From an uncultured Devosia sp. (GTDB taxonomy: Bacteria; Pseudomonadota; Alphaproteobacteria; Rhizobiales; Devosiaceae): a stretch of 64,000 nt of DNA. Shown one piece after another: positions 18,646-30,852 of this stretch. Position numbers and translations under genes: made by a program. The notes under the pieces were generated by a model. That model worked only from the letters and a program-made list of their open reading frames with translations. It did not search any database and was not told the DNA's origin. The DNA is taken from NCBI RefSeq assembly GCF_963517015.1, contig NZ_CAUQDV010000002.1:620001-684000 (forward strand), in the 5' to 3' direction. The first letter of the stretch is position 1; every line of letters starts with the position of its first letter.

Positions 18646-21060
18646 CTTGAGCAGGACACGCACCGGACCGGTCTCGTCGCCAATGATCTCTTTCCAACCG
18701 GCACCGAACTGCTCGATGGCCAGCGGTTTGCGATGACCAGCCGAAAGGTCGGCAAGGACCAGCAGCATGTCTGACGACTTCTGGCGGTTGAACGCCAGAA
18801 TGTCCGGTCCGGCGTCCAGCGGCAGGTAGCCGCCGGACAGGAACAGGTCGGGCAGGCGCCTGCGCAGTTGCAACAGCTCTTGGGTTGCGACCAGTTTCTG
18901 GCGATCGGGCGCGGACGGATCCGCCAGACGGTGCGCCAGATGGTCGAAATCGAGATCCCGGCGATTGTCGGGATCGACGAAACTCTGCTCCCAGTCTTCG
19001 GCGCCGCGATAGATGTCGGGGATGCCGGGAATAGTGAGTTTCAGCACCGCCTGGATCAACGCCTTGCGCTTGCCGGTTTCGAGAAACAGCTCCCGGTCCG
19101 CCAGGAAGCGGTCGATGAAGGGCTGGCACGACAGGGCCAGTCCCACGAAGGCATCCACTTTCCCCTCATAGTCGGCATTGTTGAAATTCCAGTCCGTGCG
19201 CAATCGCGCCTCACGGATGGATTTCTGCATCGCGCCCTTGAGGCGGTCTGCCAGATCATCCGCCGTGCCCTCGATCGGCCAACCGCCCAGCAGCAGTTGG
19301 AAGAAGAGGTAGAGGTCGTTGGGATGCATGCCACGGATGCCCTGCCCCGCCAGCAGATCACGCCAGCCGCTTACCACTCGCTGCCAGTCCTCGGGATGGT
19401 CGGCCATGGCGCCGATCACCGCGCGGATATCCTCGCCGCGCTTGGTGTCGTGGGTGGAGGTCGAGATCATGGCCAACGGCGTTTCTGCCAGCCGGCGCCG
19501 GTTGGCATCATGAAAGGCAGCAATGCCGATCGAGAAGCGGTCGGGATGGGCGCCGACCTCGTTGAGCGCGACCATGCGGTTGAAGCGATAGAGCGCCGTA
19601 TCCTCGAGTCCCTTGGCCATGACCGGCCCGGAATATTGCTGGAATTTGCCCAGCACACGAGCGATGCGGGCCGGATCATAGGCGGCATCGAGCCGTTCAC
19701 AGAACAGCGCTTGGAGGAAGTCATAGATGCCCGGACGATCCTGCAGCCGCGACTGTCGCGCCATGGCCACCGCGCGCGTCAGCTCGCGGCGATCACGCCC
19801 GGACGGACCGTTATCATCGACATAGGTGCGATAGACCGACAGATGGGCGATCACCTCGCGCACGGCCCGGCGCAGGCCCAATTCGGTCAAATCCGCCGTT
19901 GCCGGCTCCGACCAGGCCAGATCGGCCAGCAGGCGCGACAGGCTCGACAGTTCGGCGGCCAGTTCATTGCCCATCACCCGCAGCTTGCAGCGGTAGGTTT
20001 CGTCCTCGGGTGCCGTCACCTCACCGACGAACTGCTCATATGTTTCGGTGAGCGACGCCTTGGCCTCGGGCCGCACCAGCACCCGCGTCAGCAGCGCGCC
20101 CGTCTCGTATCCGGTCGTTCCCTCGATCGGCCATTCGCGAGGTAGGGGTTCATGTGGGGCGAGGATTTTCTCGACCACGAGATAGTTCAGCCTGGGCGCC
20201 TTTTCGCGCAGTGTTTCGAGATAGGCCCTGGGGTCGAGCAAGCCGTCGATATGGTCGATGCGCAGCCCGTCGATCAGCTCTTCCTCGATCAGTTGAAAGA
20301 TCAATTGATGCGCGTGAGCGAAGACGTCGGGCCGGTCGATTCGAATGCCGGCGAGGTCGGAATTGACGAAGAAGCGCCGATAATTGATCTCGTCGCCCGC
20401 CGTCGCGTAGTGCGCCGCGCGCCAGTGCTGCTGCGCCATCAAGGTGTCGAGCGCGGCATGGCCCGAGTGACCGGATAGCGCCGCGATCGCCGCCTCGGGT
20501 GAGCCGTGCTGCGCCAGCACTTGCCTTTCGCTCTCCGGACTCAGCGGCAGCTTGTGCTCGCCATGCGCCCAGATCGCCAGGCCATCCGCATCGGCCCGCA
20601 GATCGAAATCGCCATCGATGAGGCATTGCGCATGGCTCTTGCCGAGGAAGGGCACCAGCACCTTGCCACGCAGAGCCTCGCGCCGCGGCGACCAGTCAAT
20701 GTCGAACCAATCAGCATAGCGGCTCGCCTCGCCATGTTTCAGCACATCGAGCCAGAGATCGTTGACTGCGCCGCCGACACCCATGTGATTGGGCACGAAA
20801 TCGAGCAGCACGCCCATGTCGCGCTGGCGCAGATCGCCGACCAGGGCGCGAAAATCATCCAGCGTGCCCAGTTCGGGATTGATGCGCCGGTGATCGATCG
20901 TGTCGTAGCCATGCGTACTGCCCGGCCGCGCCATCAGGATGGGCGACAGATAGGCGTGGCTCCCCCCCAGTTCGGCAAGATGTGGGATGACGGCGCGGGC
21001 ATGGTCGAAGGTGAAATGCTGGTTGAGCTGAAGGCGATAGGTGGCGCGAAGCGGGATCAA
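18640..21060 (-). CDS. treY: Malto-oligosyltrehalose synthase
   Basis: Rearranges the reducing-end alpha-1,4 bond of malto-oligosaccharides into an alpha,alpha-1,1 bond, the first step of the TreYZ route to trehalose. The start of about 806 residues, (M)IPLRATYRLQLNQHF, is typical of the family. YLSPILMARPGSTHGYDT and DFVPNHMG follow, then the catalytic region GLRIDHIDGLLDP and later STHDTKRGED. I chose a TTG start at 21060 that overlaps the treZ stop (TTGA). The frame is open further upstream, but those residues lie inside treZ and look unlike the family. Confidence 0.93.
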   Translation of the reverse strand: MIPLRATYRLQLNQHFTFDHARAVIPHLAELGGSHAYLSPILMARPGSTHGYDTIDHRRINPELGTLDDFRALVGDLRQRDMGVLLDFVPNHMGVGGAVNDLWLDVLKHGEASRYADWFDIDWSPRREALRGKVLVPFLGKSHAQCLIDGDFDLRADADGLAIWAHGEHKLPLSPESERQVLAQHGSPEAAIAALSGHSGHAALDTLMAQQHWRAAHYATAGDEINYRRFFVNSDLAGIRIDRPDVFAHAHQLIFQLIEEELIDGLRIDHIDGLLDPRAYLETLREKAPRLNYLVVEKILAPHEPLPREWPIEGTTGYETGALLTRVLVRPEAKASLTETYEQFVGEVTAPEDETYRCKLRVMGNELAAELSSLSRLLADLAWSEPATADLTELGLRRAVREVIAHLSVYRTYVDDNGPSGRDRRELTRAVAMARQSRLQDRPGIYDFLQALFCERLDAAYDPARIARVLGKFQQYSGPVMAKGLEDTALYRFNRMVALNEVGAHPDRFSIGIAAFHDANRRRLAETPLAMISTSTHDTKRGEDIRAVIGAMADHPEDWQRVVSGWRDLLAGQGIRGMHPNDLYLFFQLLLGGWPIEGTADDLADRLKGAMQKSIREARLRTDWNFNNADYEGKVDAFVGLALSCQPFIDRFLADRELFLETGKRKALIQAVLKLTIPGIPDIYRGAEDWEQSFVDPDNRRDLDFDHLAHRLADPSAPDRQKLVATQELLQLRRRLPDLFLSGGYLPLDAGPDILAFNRQKSSDMLLVLADLSAGHRKPLAIEQFGAGWKEIIGDETGPVRVLLKS

Positions 21061-22904
21061 GTGCGGGCCTCGGTGGTCAGGAGAAGGGCGGTATCGGCGG
21101 GGAGAATGGAGAAGCGGTCGAGGTCGAAGGGCACGCGCCCGCCTCCGCCATAGTCGGGATGCTCGCTCGACCATTGGACCAGCCACTTTCGCCCGGCTGG
21201 CGGCGCCAGCAGCGGTTCGGCGACGACGCCGATGTGGAGATCCCGGCCCAGGTTGAGCAGCAGCAGGCGCTGGTCGGCCGTGGTTTCGGTCAGGTAGCGG
21301 ATCAACAGCGCCGCCGGCCCGATCACCGCACCATCGACACGGCGGCGATGCCGCTGCGAGAAGGCAACATTGCTGCGGCGGAGGTCGATCAGGTCGCGAT
21401 GCAGCGCCAGCAGCGGCGCATGGCTCTCCAGCTCGCTCCAGTCGAGCTTGCTGGCCGCAAAGGTCTCGTCCGACGCCGGATCCGGCAGGCGCGGGCCCAT
21501 GGTTGGATCGGTGACGCTTGGGAAGTTGCGCAAGGATTGCTGCCGCCCCTCGGCAACCGCACGGGCCGCGTCGCCCTCGACACCAAGGAAATAGGAGAAG
21601 GCGCGCGACGAAGCGAATTCCTGGCCCTGGAACAGGCAGGGCACTTGTGGCCCCAGCAAGAGCAGCGCGGTGACGGCCCGCAGCCGCGCCGCCGTCGCTA
21701 TGCCGGAAAGACGCAGGCCCTGCGCCGAATTGGCGACTTGGTCGTGGTTCTCGAGGAAATGCATGACGCGGTCGGGCGGCGTCCCGAGATTGTCGGTGCC
21801 ATAAATGGCGTCACGCATGTCCGACCGCTGGCCCTGATACAAAAAGCCATGCTTCAGCGCCGAAACCAGCTCCTGCGGCGTGCCGAGGTAGTCACGATAG
21901 TAGAAGTCGTTGTGGCCGGTCACGGCAACACGTGCCGCATGCTGGAAATCGTCGCTGGCCAGGGCGTCAAGGCCATAGCCGCCCAGCGCCGGGCGTTCCA
22001 CAAGCTTGCGGTCCTGCGGCTGGTTTTCCGCCAGGAGATAGATCGACCTCGTGCCCGCAGCCGCTCGCGCCGCAGCAGCGATGGCCGCAATGATGTGGGG
22101 TTCGCTGTCGTCGATCAGCGCCTGCGTCGCATCGAGCCGCAGGCCGTCGAGGTGGAAATCGCCGATCCAATAGGCGGCATTGCCGGTGATGAAATCGCGC
22201 ACCGGCTGGCAGCGTTCGCCATCGAAGTTGAAGCTCTTGCCCCATTCGGTGGCATGTTTGTCGGTCAGATAGTGGCTGCTGAACGCCTCGAAATGGCCGC
22301 CCATCCCGACGTGATTATAGACCACGTCGAGAATGACGCCGAGGCCGAGGCGATGCGCGTTATCGACGAAACCGCGCATGTCCTCCGGCGTGCCATAGGG
22401 CGCGAAAGGCGCATAGGGCAAGGTCGTGTCATAACCCCAGCCGAAGCGTCCCTCGAAGGTCGCGACCGGCATCAAATGAATGATCGTGACACCAAGCTTC
22501 TGCAGGTGTTCCAGCCGCTCGCCCGCTGCCGCCCAGGTGCCGCCTTCGGTAAAGGTGCCAATATGCAGCTCGTAGATCAGGTGGTCGAAGTGACCCGGGC
22601 CGGCCCAGCCGGCATCGGTCCAAGGGAAATCGCTCGATTGCACCATGGACCAGCCGCCATTGCCTTCTGGCTGGCAGCGCGATGCAAGATCGGGATAGGG
22701 CCCCTCGCCGTCGACATGATAGCGGTAGCGCGTGCCCTGCCCGATGCCGTCGACAAAGCGTCCGAAATAGCCATCTGCCAACGGTGTCAGCGGCAGGAGG
22801 GCGGCGCCCTCAAGCTCAAGCGATACATGGTCATGCCCGGCTGCCCAAACCACGAAATGGGTGCCGCGATCGGAGACGATCGCACCGGGCGCGGGGCGGT
22901 TCAT
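21057..22904 (-). CDS. treZ: Malto-oligosyltrehalose trehalohydrolase
   Basis: Second enzyme of the TreYZ pathway; it cleaves trehalose from the maltooligosyl-trehalose made by TreY. The GH13 motifs are present: DVVYNHVG, then GLRLDATQALID with the nucleophile Asp, LLAENQPQD with the acid Glu, and FLENHDQVAN. The start is placed at the ATG at 22904 (MNRPAPGAIVS), giving 615 residues, the normal length. The open frame extends to 23291, but that part is Arg/His-rich, unlike the family, and overlaps another gene. It is coupled to treY. Confidence 0.93.
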   Translation of the reverse strand: MNRPAPGAIVSDRGTHFVVWAAGHDHVSLELEGAALLPLTPLADGYFGRFVDGIGQGTRYRYHVDGEGPYPDLASRCQPEGNGGWSMVQSSDFPWTDAGWAGPGHFDHLIYELHIGTFTEGGTWAAAGERLEHLQKLGVTIIHLMPVATFEGRFGWGYDTTLPYAPFAPYGTPEDMRGFVDNAHRLGLGVILDVVYNHVGMGGHFEAFSSHYLTDKHATEWGKSFNFDGERCQPVRDFITGNAAYWIGDFHLDGLRLDATQALIDDSEPHIIAAIAAAARAAAGTRSIYLLAENQPQDRKLVERPALGGYGLDALASDDFQHAARVAVTGHNDFYYRDYLGTPQELVSALKHGFLYQGQRSDMRDAIYGTDNLGTPPDRVMHFLENHDQVANSAQGLRLSGIATAARLRAVTALLLLGPQVPCLFQGQEFASSRAFSYFLGVEGDAARAVAEGRQQSLRNFPSVTDPTMGPRLPDPASDETFAASKLDWSELESHAPLLALHRDLIDLRRSNVAFSQRHRRRVDGAVIGPAALLIRYLTETTADQRLLLLNLGRDLHIGVVAEPLLAPPAGRKWLVQWSSEHPDYGGGGRVPFDLDRFSILPADTALLLTTEART

Positions 22905-22975
22905 GATGGAGGGATCGCTGTCATGGCCCTGCAACGGGTGAGCCGGTTGGCCGGTTCCGCGACCGGCCCACGACA

Positions 22976-23212
22976 CTAACGCGGCTCGCCATACTCGAAG
23001 TGGACGCTGGTGCGAAACAGCGCGAGATCGCTTTCGGTGCGAACATTGATGGTGATCAGCAAGGAGCCGTCCCGCGGAATTTCCTCGGCCGCGATTTCGG
23101 CGATGGTGAGCACTGCCTCCCGGCGAGCCGCCTGTTCGTGGACCAGGTCGATCCCCTCGTTGTCGGTCTTGGTCAGGTCGTTGATCGTGATGTCGAAATA
23201 GTATCGTGGCAA
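22976..23212 (-). CDS. DUF6894-type small protein
   Basis: A 78-residue acidic soluble protein starting MPRYYFDITIND, the typical beginning of a small family I know as DUF6894, common in Rhizobiales and often found singly near regulators. The initiator is a TTG at 23212 with GGAG about 10 nt upstream. The central part (AARREAVLTIAEIAAEEIP) is helical and is followed by beta strands ending in HFEYGEP. Function is unknown. It lies between the Crp-type regulator and treZ, all on the same strand. Confidence 0.75.
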   Translation of the reverse strand: MPRYYFDITINDLTKTDNEGIDLVHEQAARREAVLTIAEIAAEEIPRDGSLLITINVRTESDLALFRTSVHFEYGEPR

Positions 23213-23287
23213 TTGTCGCAGCTCCCAATGGCCCTAGAACGTCGATTGAGGGCAGACGGGTTCCTTCACGTCCGCGCCACCAGGCAA

Positions 23288-24028
23288 TCACATGGCCGGC
23301 GGCAGCGTCCGATCATGCAGATGCAGATAGGTCGGATCGAAATGGGCCAGATCCTGCAGGGCTTCCCAGCGCAATATGGTCACCACGCCTTTTTCGAATT
23401 GCAGCAGGCCCTGCCCGCGCAAATCCTGCAGCGTGCGATTGGCATGGACGGTGGACGTGCCCAGCATGTCGGCCAGGTCAGCTTGGCTCACCGGCAGCTC
23501 GAAGCTTTGACCGTCGGTCAACCCCATTGTCCGGGCACGGGTAAACAATTCGCAGAACAAATGCGCCATGCGTTCCGGCGCCTCGGCCTGACCGATCATC
23601 AGCATCCAGGCGCGAAAGGCCGCGGAATCAATGATGGTGTCGCGCCAGAGCAGGTCGGTCAGCGTGGCCGAAGCATTGAGCAGCGGGCGGATGGCCGCGT
23701 GCTGGATGAAGGCCACTTCGCAGCGCGAGGTGGCGACCAGGGCATGATCCATGGTGCGCAGATGCAGACTGTGCAGGTCGGGAATGTCACCGGCCATATG
23801 GAGGGAGAATATCTGTCGCTTGCCCGTGGGCAGGAGCTTGGAGCGATGCACGTAACCCTGCGTGACGAGGCAGGCACTCGATGAAATCAGTCCCTCGGCG
23901 ACAAGGACCTCACCCTTGGAAAAACTCGCTTCGCGATAGGGCAGGCTTTGCAGGGCCTCGCGATCCTCCGGCCGCAGCTGGCCTATGGATTCCAGCCGCC
24001 GGATCAATAAGTCGATTGCTTTGCCCAT
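23288..24028 (-). CDS. Crp/Fnr-family transcriptional regulator
   Basis: A 246-residue protein with an N-terminal cyclic-nucleotide-type beta roll ([11 protein letters not shown], about 36-46) and a C-terminal winged HTH ([31 protein letters not shown], about 178-208). It lacks the N-terminal cysteine set of oxygen-sensing Fnr, so the signal is not an Fe-S cluster of that kind. It is divergent from the propionyl-CoA carboxylase operon, with a 156-nt gap. It may regulate that operon, but I see no clear Crp site. Confidence 0.85.
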   Translation of the reverse strand: MGKAIDLLIRRLESIGQLRPEDREALQSLPYREASFSKGEVLVAEGLISSSACLVTQGYVHRSKLLPTGKRQIFSLHMAGDIPDLHSLHLRTMDHALVATSRCEVAFIQHAAIRPLLNASATLTDLLWRDTIIDSAAFRAWMLMIGQAEAPERMAHLFCELFTRARTMGLTDGQSFELPVSQADLADMLGTSTVHANRTLQDLRGQGLLQFEKGVVTILRWEALQDLAHFDPTYLHLHDRTLPPAM

Positions 24029-24184
24029 TGCATTCCTCGTTCCTGTCCACTGACAACGAGGCGGGGCTACGGTGGTTCAATCGAACGCTTCGGGACCCGG
24101 CTAACTCCCACCCACAATTGCACGATTTCGACTTGGGTCGGGCGCAATGCTGGGCTAGCTTCGCAGGCAGAGGGGAATTCCTGC

Positions 24185-25717
24185 ATGCAGAAAATCATTG
24201 CCGAACTCGAGGAAAAGCGCGCCCAGGCGCGGCTTGGCGGCGGGCAGCGCCGCATCGAGACCCAGCATGGCAAGGGCAAGCTGACCGCCCGCGAGAGGCT
24301 CGACGTGCTGCTCGATCCGGGTTCGTTCGAAGAATACGACATGTTCGTCACTCACCGCGCCCGGGACTTCGGCATGGGCGAGACGATCATTCCGGGCGAT
24401 GGCGTGGTGACCGGCTGGGGCACGATCGACGGCCGGATCGTCTATGTCTTCTCGCAGGATTTCACCGTCTTCGGCGGTTCGCTTTCCGAGACCCATGCCG
24501 AGAAAATCTGCAAGATCATGGACCTCGCCATGCAGAATGGCGCGCCGGTGATCGGGCTCAACGACAGTGGCGGCGCCCGCATCCAGGAGGGCGTTGCTTC
24601 GCTGGGCGGTTATGCCGACGTGTTCTGGCGCAATGTGCAGGCCTCCGGCGCCGTGCCGCAGATTTCGGTCATCATGGGGCCCTGCGCTGGCGGAGCGGTC
24701 TATTCGCCGGCGATGACGGACTTCATCTACATGGTCAAGGACACGAGCTACATGTTCGTGACCGGGCCGGATGTGGTCAAGACCGTCACCAACGAGACGG
24801 TGACCCAGGAAGAGCTGGGCGGCGCCTCGACCCATACGAAAATCTCCTCGGTGGCCGATGCGGCCTTCGACAATGACATCGAGACCCTGCTTGAAGTGCG
24901 GCGCCTCTACAGCTTCCTGCCGCTCAGCGCCGGGCAGAAGCCGCCTGCGCGCCCAACCCAGGACCCTGCAGACCGGCGCGACGACAGTCTCGACAGCATC
25001 ATCCCCGACAGCGCCAACAAGCCCTATGACATGCGCGAGGTCATCGAAAAGGTGGCCGACGAGGGCGATTTCCTCGAACTGCAAAAGGATCACGCCGGCA
25101 ATATCCTGACCGGCTTCATTCGCCTCGATGGACAGAGCGTGGGCGTGGTCGCCAATCAGCCGCTGGTGCTGGCCGGGTGTCTCGACATCAATGCCTCAAA
25201 GAAAGCCGCCCGCTTCATCCGCTTCTGCGACAGTTTCGAAATCCCCATCCTGACCTTTGTCGACGTGCCCGGCTTCCTGCCCGGCGTGGCGCAGGAATAT
25301 GGCGGCATCATCAAGCATGGTGCCAAGCTTCTTTTCGCCTATGCCGAAGCCACCGTGCCGCTAGTCACCGTCATCACCCGCAAGGCCTATGGCGGCGCGT
25401 ATGACGTGATGGCCAGCAAACACATCAAGGCCGACGTCAACTACGCCTGGCCCTCGGCCGAGATCGCCGTCATGGGCGCCAAGGGCGCAACGGAAATCCT
25501 CTACCGCTCGGAACTGGGCGACAAGGACAAGATCGCCAAGCGCACGGCAGACTACGAAGCGCGGTTTGCCAATCCCTTCGTCGCGGCCGAGCGCGGCTTC
25601 ATCGACGACGTGATCATGCCGCACGGGACAAGACGACGGGTGATCCGGGCCTTCTCGACACTCCGGCACAAGAGCGCGAGCATGCCCAAGAAGAAGCACG
25701 ACAATATTCCGCTGTGA
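24185..25717 (+). CDS. pccB: Propionyl-CoA carboxylase beta (carboxyltransferase) subunit
   Basis: Transfers CO2 from carboxybiotin to propionyl-CoA to give (S)-methylmalonyl-CoA. The 510-residue length fits. The N terminus ([35 protein letters not shown]) and the acyl-CoA-binding blocks [13 protein letters not shown] and [10 protein letters not shown] are family hallmarks, as is [14 protein letters not shown]. It is the first gene of a four-gene unit; its stop lies 11 nt before the pccA start. Confidence 0.95.
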   Translation: MQKIIAELEEKRAQARLGGGQRRIETQHGKGKLTARERLDVLLDPGSFEEYDMFVTHRARDFGMGETIIPGDGVVTGWGTIDGRIVYVFSQDFTVFGGSLSETHAEKICKIMDLAMQNGAPVIGLNDSGGARIQEGVASLGGYADVFWRNVQASGAVPQISVIMGPCAGGAVYSPAMTDFIYMVKDTSYMFVTGPDVVKTVTNETVTQEELGGASTHTKISSVADAAFDNDIETLLEVRRLYSFLPLSAGQKPPARPTQDPADRRDDSLDSIIPDSANKPYDMREVIEKVADEGDFLELQKDHAGNILTGFIRLDGQSVGVVANQPLVLAGCLDINASKKAARFIRFCDSFEIPILTFVDVPGFLPGVAQEYGGIIKHGAKLLFAYAEATVPLVTVITRKAYGGAYDVMASKHIKADVNYAWPSAEIAVMGAKGATEILYRSELGDKDKIAKRTADYEARFANPFVAAERGFIDDVIMPHGTRRRVIRAFSTLRHKSASMPKKKHDNIPL

Positions 25718-25728
25718 GGAGAGATAGC

Positions 25729-27746
<2,018 letters not shown>

Positions 27747-27750
<4 letters not shown>

Positions 27751-29861
27751 GCGAGAGTTTCGCCCATTGGGCCAGGCTGGCGCAGAAGGAGCTCAAGGAC
27801 ACGCCGCTGACCGCGCTCGATCGCGATTATGGCGGCATCCCGGTGCAGCCGGTGTATTTCGGCGCGGGCGCCGAGACGCCGGGCGTCGAGCCGTTCACCC
27901 GCGGCGTCCGCGCCACCATGTATGCCAATCGGCCCTGGACCATCCGCCAATATGCCGGCTTCTCCACGGCGCGCGAGAGCAACGCCTTTTATCGCCAGGC
28001 GCTGGAAAAGGGGCAGAAGGGGCTCTCGGTCGCCTTCGATCTGGCCACCCATCGCGGCTATGACAGCGATCATCCGCGCGTCACCGGCGATGTCGGCAAG
28101 GCGGGCGTTGCCATCGACTCCGTTGAGGACATGAAGGTGCTGTTCGACGGCATTCCGCTCGACCAGATGTCGGTGTCGATGACCATGAATGGCGCGGTGA
28201 TCCCGGTGCTGGCCATGTTCATCGTTGCCGCCGAGGAACAGGGCGTGCCGCAGGCCAAGCTCGACGGGACCATCCAGAACGACATCCTCAAGGAGTTCAT
28301 GGTCCGCAATACCTATATCTATCCGCCCGAACCCAGCATGCGGATCGTGGGCGACATCATCGCCCATACCGCCCGGCACATGCCCAAGTTCAACTCGATC
28401 TCGATTTCGGGCTACCACATGCACGAGGCCGGCGCGACCGCCGTCCAGGAGCTGGCCTATACGCTGGCCGACGGCATGGAATATGTCCGCGCGGCGCAGG
28501 CGCTAGGCCTCGATATCGATGCGTTCGCCGGGCGGCTGAGCTTCTTTTTTGGCATTGGCATGAACTTCTTCCTCGAAGTCAGCAAACTCCGCGCCGCGCG
28601 CCAGCTGTGGAGCGAGATCATGACCGGGCTGGGCGCCAAGGATGCGCGCTCGAAAATGCTGCGCACCCATTGCCAGACGTCAGGCGTGTCGCTGACCGAA
28701 CAGGATCCGCATAACAATATCGTCCGCACCACGATCGAGGCGCTGGCCGCGACGCTGGGCGGCACGCAGTCGCTGCATACCAACAGCTTCGACGAGGCCA
28801 TTGCCCTACCCACGGAATTCTCCAGCCGCATCGCGCGCAATACCCAGCTGATCTTGCAGCATGAGAGCCGCATCACCGATGTCGTCGACCCGCTTGGCGG
28901 GTCCTACTATGTCGAGGAACTGACGCGCCAACTCGTCGACGGGGCCAAACGCCTGATCGGCGAGGCCGAGCTGGCTGGCGGCATGACGCGTGCCGTGCAA
29001 TCGGGCGCGCCCAAGCTCGAAATCGAAAAGGCCGCTGCCCTGCGCCAGGCCCGCGTCGATCGCGGCGAGGCCGTCATCGTCGGCGTCAATCGCTACCGGC
29101 TCGATGTCGAAGAGGCGATCGAGGTGCGCGAGATCGACAATGCAAAGGTCCGCGCCGAGCAGATTGCCCTTCTGCAACGCGTGCGCGAGACCCGCGACGA
29201 GGCAAAGTGCCAGTCCATGCTCGCCGCTCTGCGCGAATTTGCGGCCAAGGACGAGGGTAATCTGCTCGAAGCGGCGATCGAAGCCGCCCGCGCCCGCGCC
29301 ACGCTGGGCGAAATCTCGGCTGCCATGGAAGACGTGTTCGGCCGCCACGCCGCCGTCACCCGCGTCATCTCCGGCGTCTATGCCGGCGGCTATGGCGACG
29401 ACCCCGAGTTCGCCTCGGTCTCGACCCGCATCGAGGGTTTCAAGGCGGCGCGCGGCCGGGCACCGTCCATCTTCATCGCCAAAATGGGCCAGGACGGGCA
29501 TGATCGCGGCGCCAAGGTCATCGCCTCGGCCTTCGCCGACCTGGGCTTTACCGTCCATATGGGCGACCTGTTCGAGACGGCGCCGGAAGTCGCCGCCCAT
29601 GTCGATGATTTCAAGGTCGATGCCGTGGGCGTCTCGTCGCTGGCCGCCGGACACAAGACGCTGGTGCCCGAACTGATCCAGTCGCTCAAGGATCGCGAGC
29701 TGGGCGAAGTCACCGTCATCGTCGGCGGCGTCATCCCCGAACAGGACTATGACTTCCTCTACGATTGCGGCGTCGCCGGTATTTTCGGACCCGGCACCAA
29801 TGTGCTGAGCGCTGCCTTTTCGGTGCTCAACGAAATCGAGGGAAGGCTGTCCAATCGATGA
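27747..29861 (+). CDS. scpA: Methylmalonyl-CoA mutase
   Basis: B12-dependent conversion of (R)-methylmalonyl-CoA to succinyl-CoA. The 704-residue single-chain form combines the TIM-barrel catalytic domain ([18 protein letters not shown] near 55-72, MTMNGAVIP) with the C-terminal cobalamin domain, whose DGHDRG motif near residue 578 supplies the Co-binding His. It overlaps pccA by 4 nt and the epimerase by 3 nt. A meaB-type chaperone gene is not in the window. Confidence 0.95.
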
Positions 29862-30262
29862 TCGGTCGCCTCAATCACATCGCCATCGCCGTGCCCGACC
29901 TCGCCGCGGCCGCAGCGAAATATCGCGACCTGCTCGGCGCCCATGTCGGCCAGGAACAAAGCCTGCCCGCGCATGGCGTGACCGTGGTTTTCATCGACAC
30001 CGGCAATACCAAGGTCGAACTGCTTGCGCCCTTGGGCGAGGCGTCGCCGATCGCCGCCTTTCTGGACAAGAACCCGTCCGGCGGCATGCATCACATCTGC
30101 TTCGAAGTGCCCGATATTCTGGCCGCCGCCGCGACACTCGGTGCCGGCGGCGCGCGGGTGCTGGGTGATGGAAAGCCAAAGACCGGCGCCCACGGCAAGC
30201 CGGTGCTGTTTCTTCATCCCAAGGATTTCGATGGCACGCTGATCGAGCTGGAAGAGGTCTAG
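29858..30262 (+). CDS. mce: Methylmalonyl-CoA epimerase
   Basis: Interconverts (S)- and (R)-methylmalonyl-CoA, linking the carboxylase to the mutase. The 134-residue vicinal-oxygen-chelate protein starts [12 protein letters not shown], with a metal-binding His in [15 protein letters not shown] in the second half and the terminal ELEE glutamate. The ATG at 29858 overlaps the mutase stop. It is the last gene of the operon; its stop shares CTAG with the stop of the converging gene on the other strand. Confidence 0.95.
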   Translation: MIGRLNHIAIAVPDLAAAAAKYRDLLGAHVGQEQSLPAHGVTVVFIDTGNTKVELLAPLGEASPIAAFLDKNPSGGMHHICFEVPDILAAAATLGAGGARVLGDGKPKTGAHGKPVLFLHPKDFDGTLIELEEV

Positions 30263-30843
30263 CCCCTCGCAATCACCAGCGAAGACGTTACTTCCAGCGC
30301 GCGGTCATCCCGCGCTGCCGCCACATCCCCTGCCCCGGCGTGCCTAGCAATCACCGCGTCCCGCTCGCGGATCAACGTCTCGATCTCGGGCTGATACTGC
30401 GTGATCACCGCCGTCAGCCAGCGGTTGACCAGGTAGCTTGGCTTGGCGAGCTGCATGTCGAAGCGTAGCACCAGGGCAATGGTCGGCTCGGCGTCGAGCC
30501 AGGTGTCGCCGACCACCCATTGGTTGACCGTGAACAGCCGGTGCAGCTTGCCATAGGCGTCAACGCCCACGGCAATCAGGTGATGCACGGGTCCCTTGGC
30601 GCCTTCGGGCCGCACGAAGCAGTGGAAATGGCCATGCTCGATGTCATCGGCCGGCGGCAGATGGCAATGGTAATACCATTGGCCACCGCTGTCGGGATCA
30701 AAGACATCGCCGGGCGGATAGTGTTCCCAGGCGGTGACGGGCGCATCGCGCAGGGTCTCGCGCAGGACATTCTCGCCGGACTTGGCGAGAAGCCTTTCGC
30801 AATAGGCGGCTTCCTGCGCCGCGCGCTCGCGTTCTGCGTCCAT
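30259..30843 (-). CDS. Conserved hypothetical protein (possibly DUF6969)
   Basis: A 194-residue protein without signal peptide or TM segment. A central HxH-rich core is conserved-looking: WYYHCHLPP, then EHGHFHCFVRP, then VHHLIAVGVD, with a later FTVNQWVVGD. The His/Cys clustering could bind metal, but this is inference. I believe it belongs to a family listed as DUF6969. It starts 9 nt after the stop of the Cys-repeat protein and is the last gene of the transporter unit, so a role linked to sulfur handling is likely. Confidence 0.75.
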   Translation of the reverse strand: MDAERERAAQEAAYCERLLAKSGENVLRETLRDAPVTAWEHYPPGDVFDPDSGGQWYYHCHLPPADDIEHGHFHCFVRPEGAKGPVHHLIAVGVDAYGKLHRLFTVNQWVVGDTWLDAEPTIALVLRFDMQLAKPSYLVNRWLTAVITQYQPEIETLIRERDAVIARHAGAGDVAAARDDRALEVTSSLVIARG

Positions 30844-30852
30844 CCCGGTCTC

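Noticed and set aside
21061..21186. Upstream extension of treY inside treZ
   Set aside because: The first recognisable family residues begin at the TTG at 21060, which overlaps the treZ stop; upstream codons only shadow treZ.
21159..22979. 606-codon open frame on the plus strand opposite treZ
   Set aside because: Arg/Gln/Asp-rich translation without any domain, opposite a gene with full family motifs; a GC-rich codon shadow.
22905..23291. N-terminal extension of treZ
   Set aside because: The extended residues are Arg/His-rich, unlike TreZ, and overlap the better supported DUF6894-type gene; the ATG at 22904 gives the normal length.
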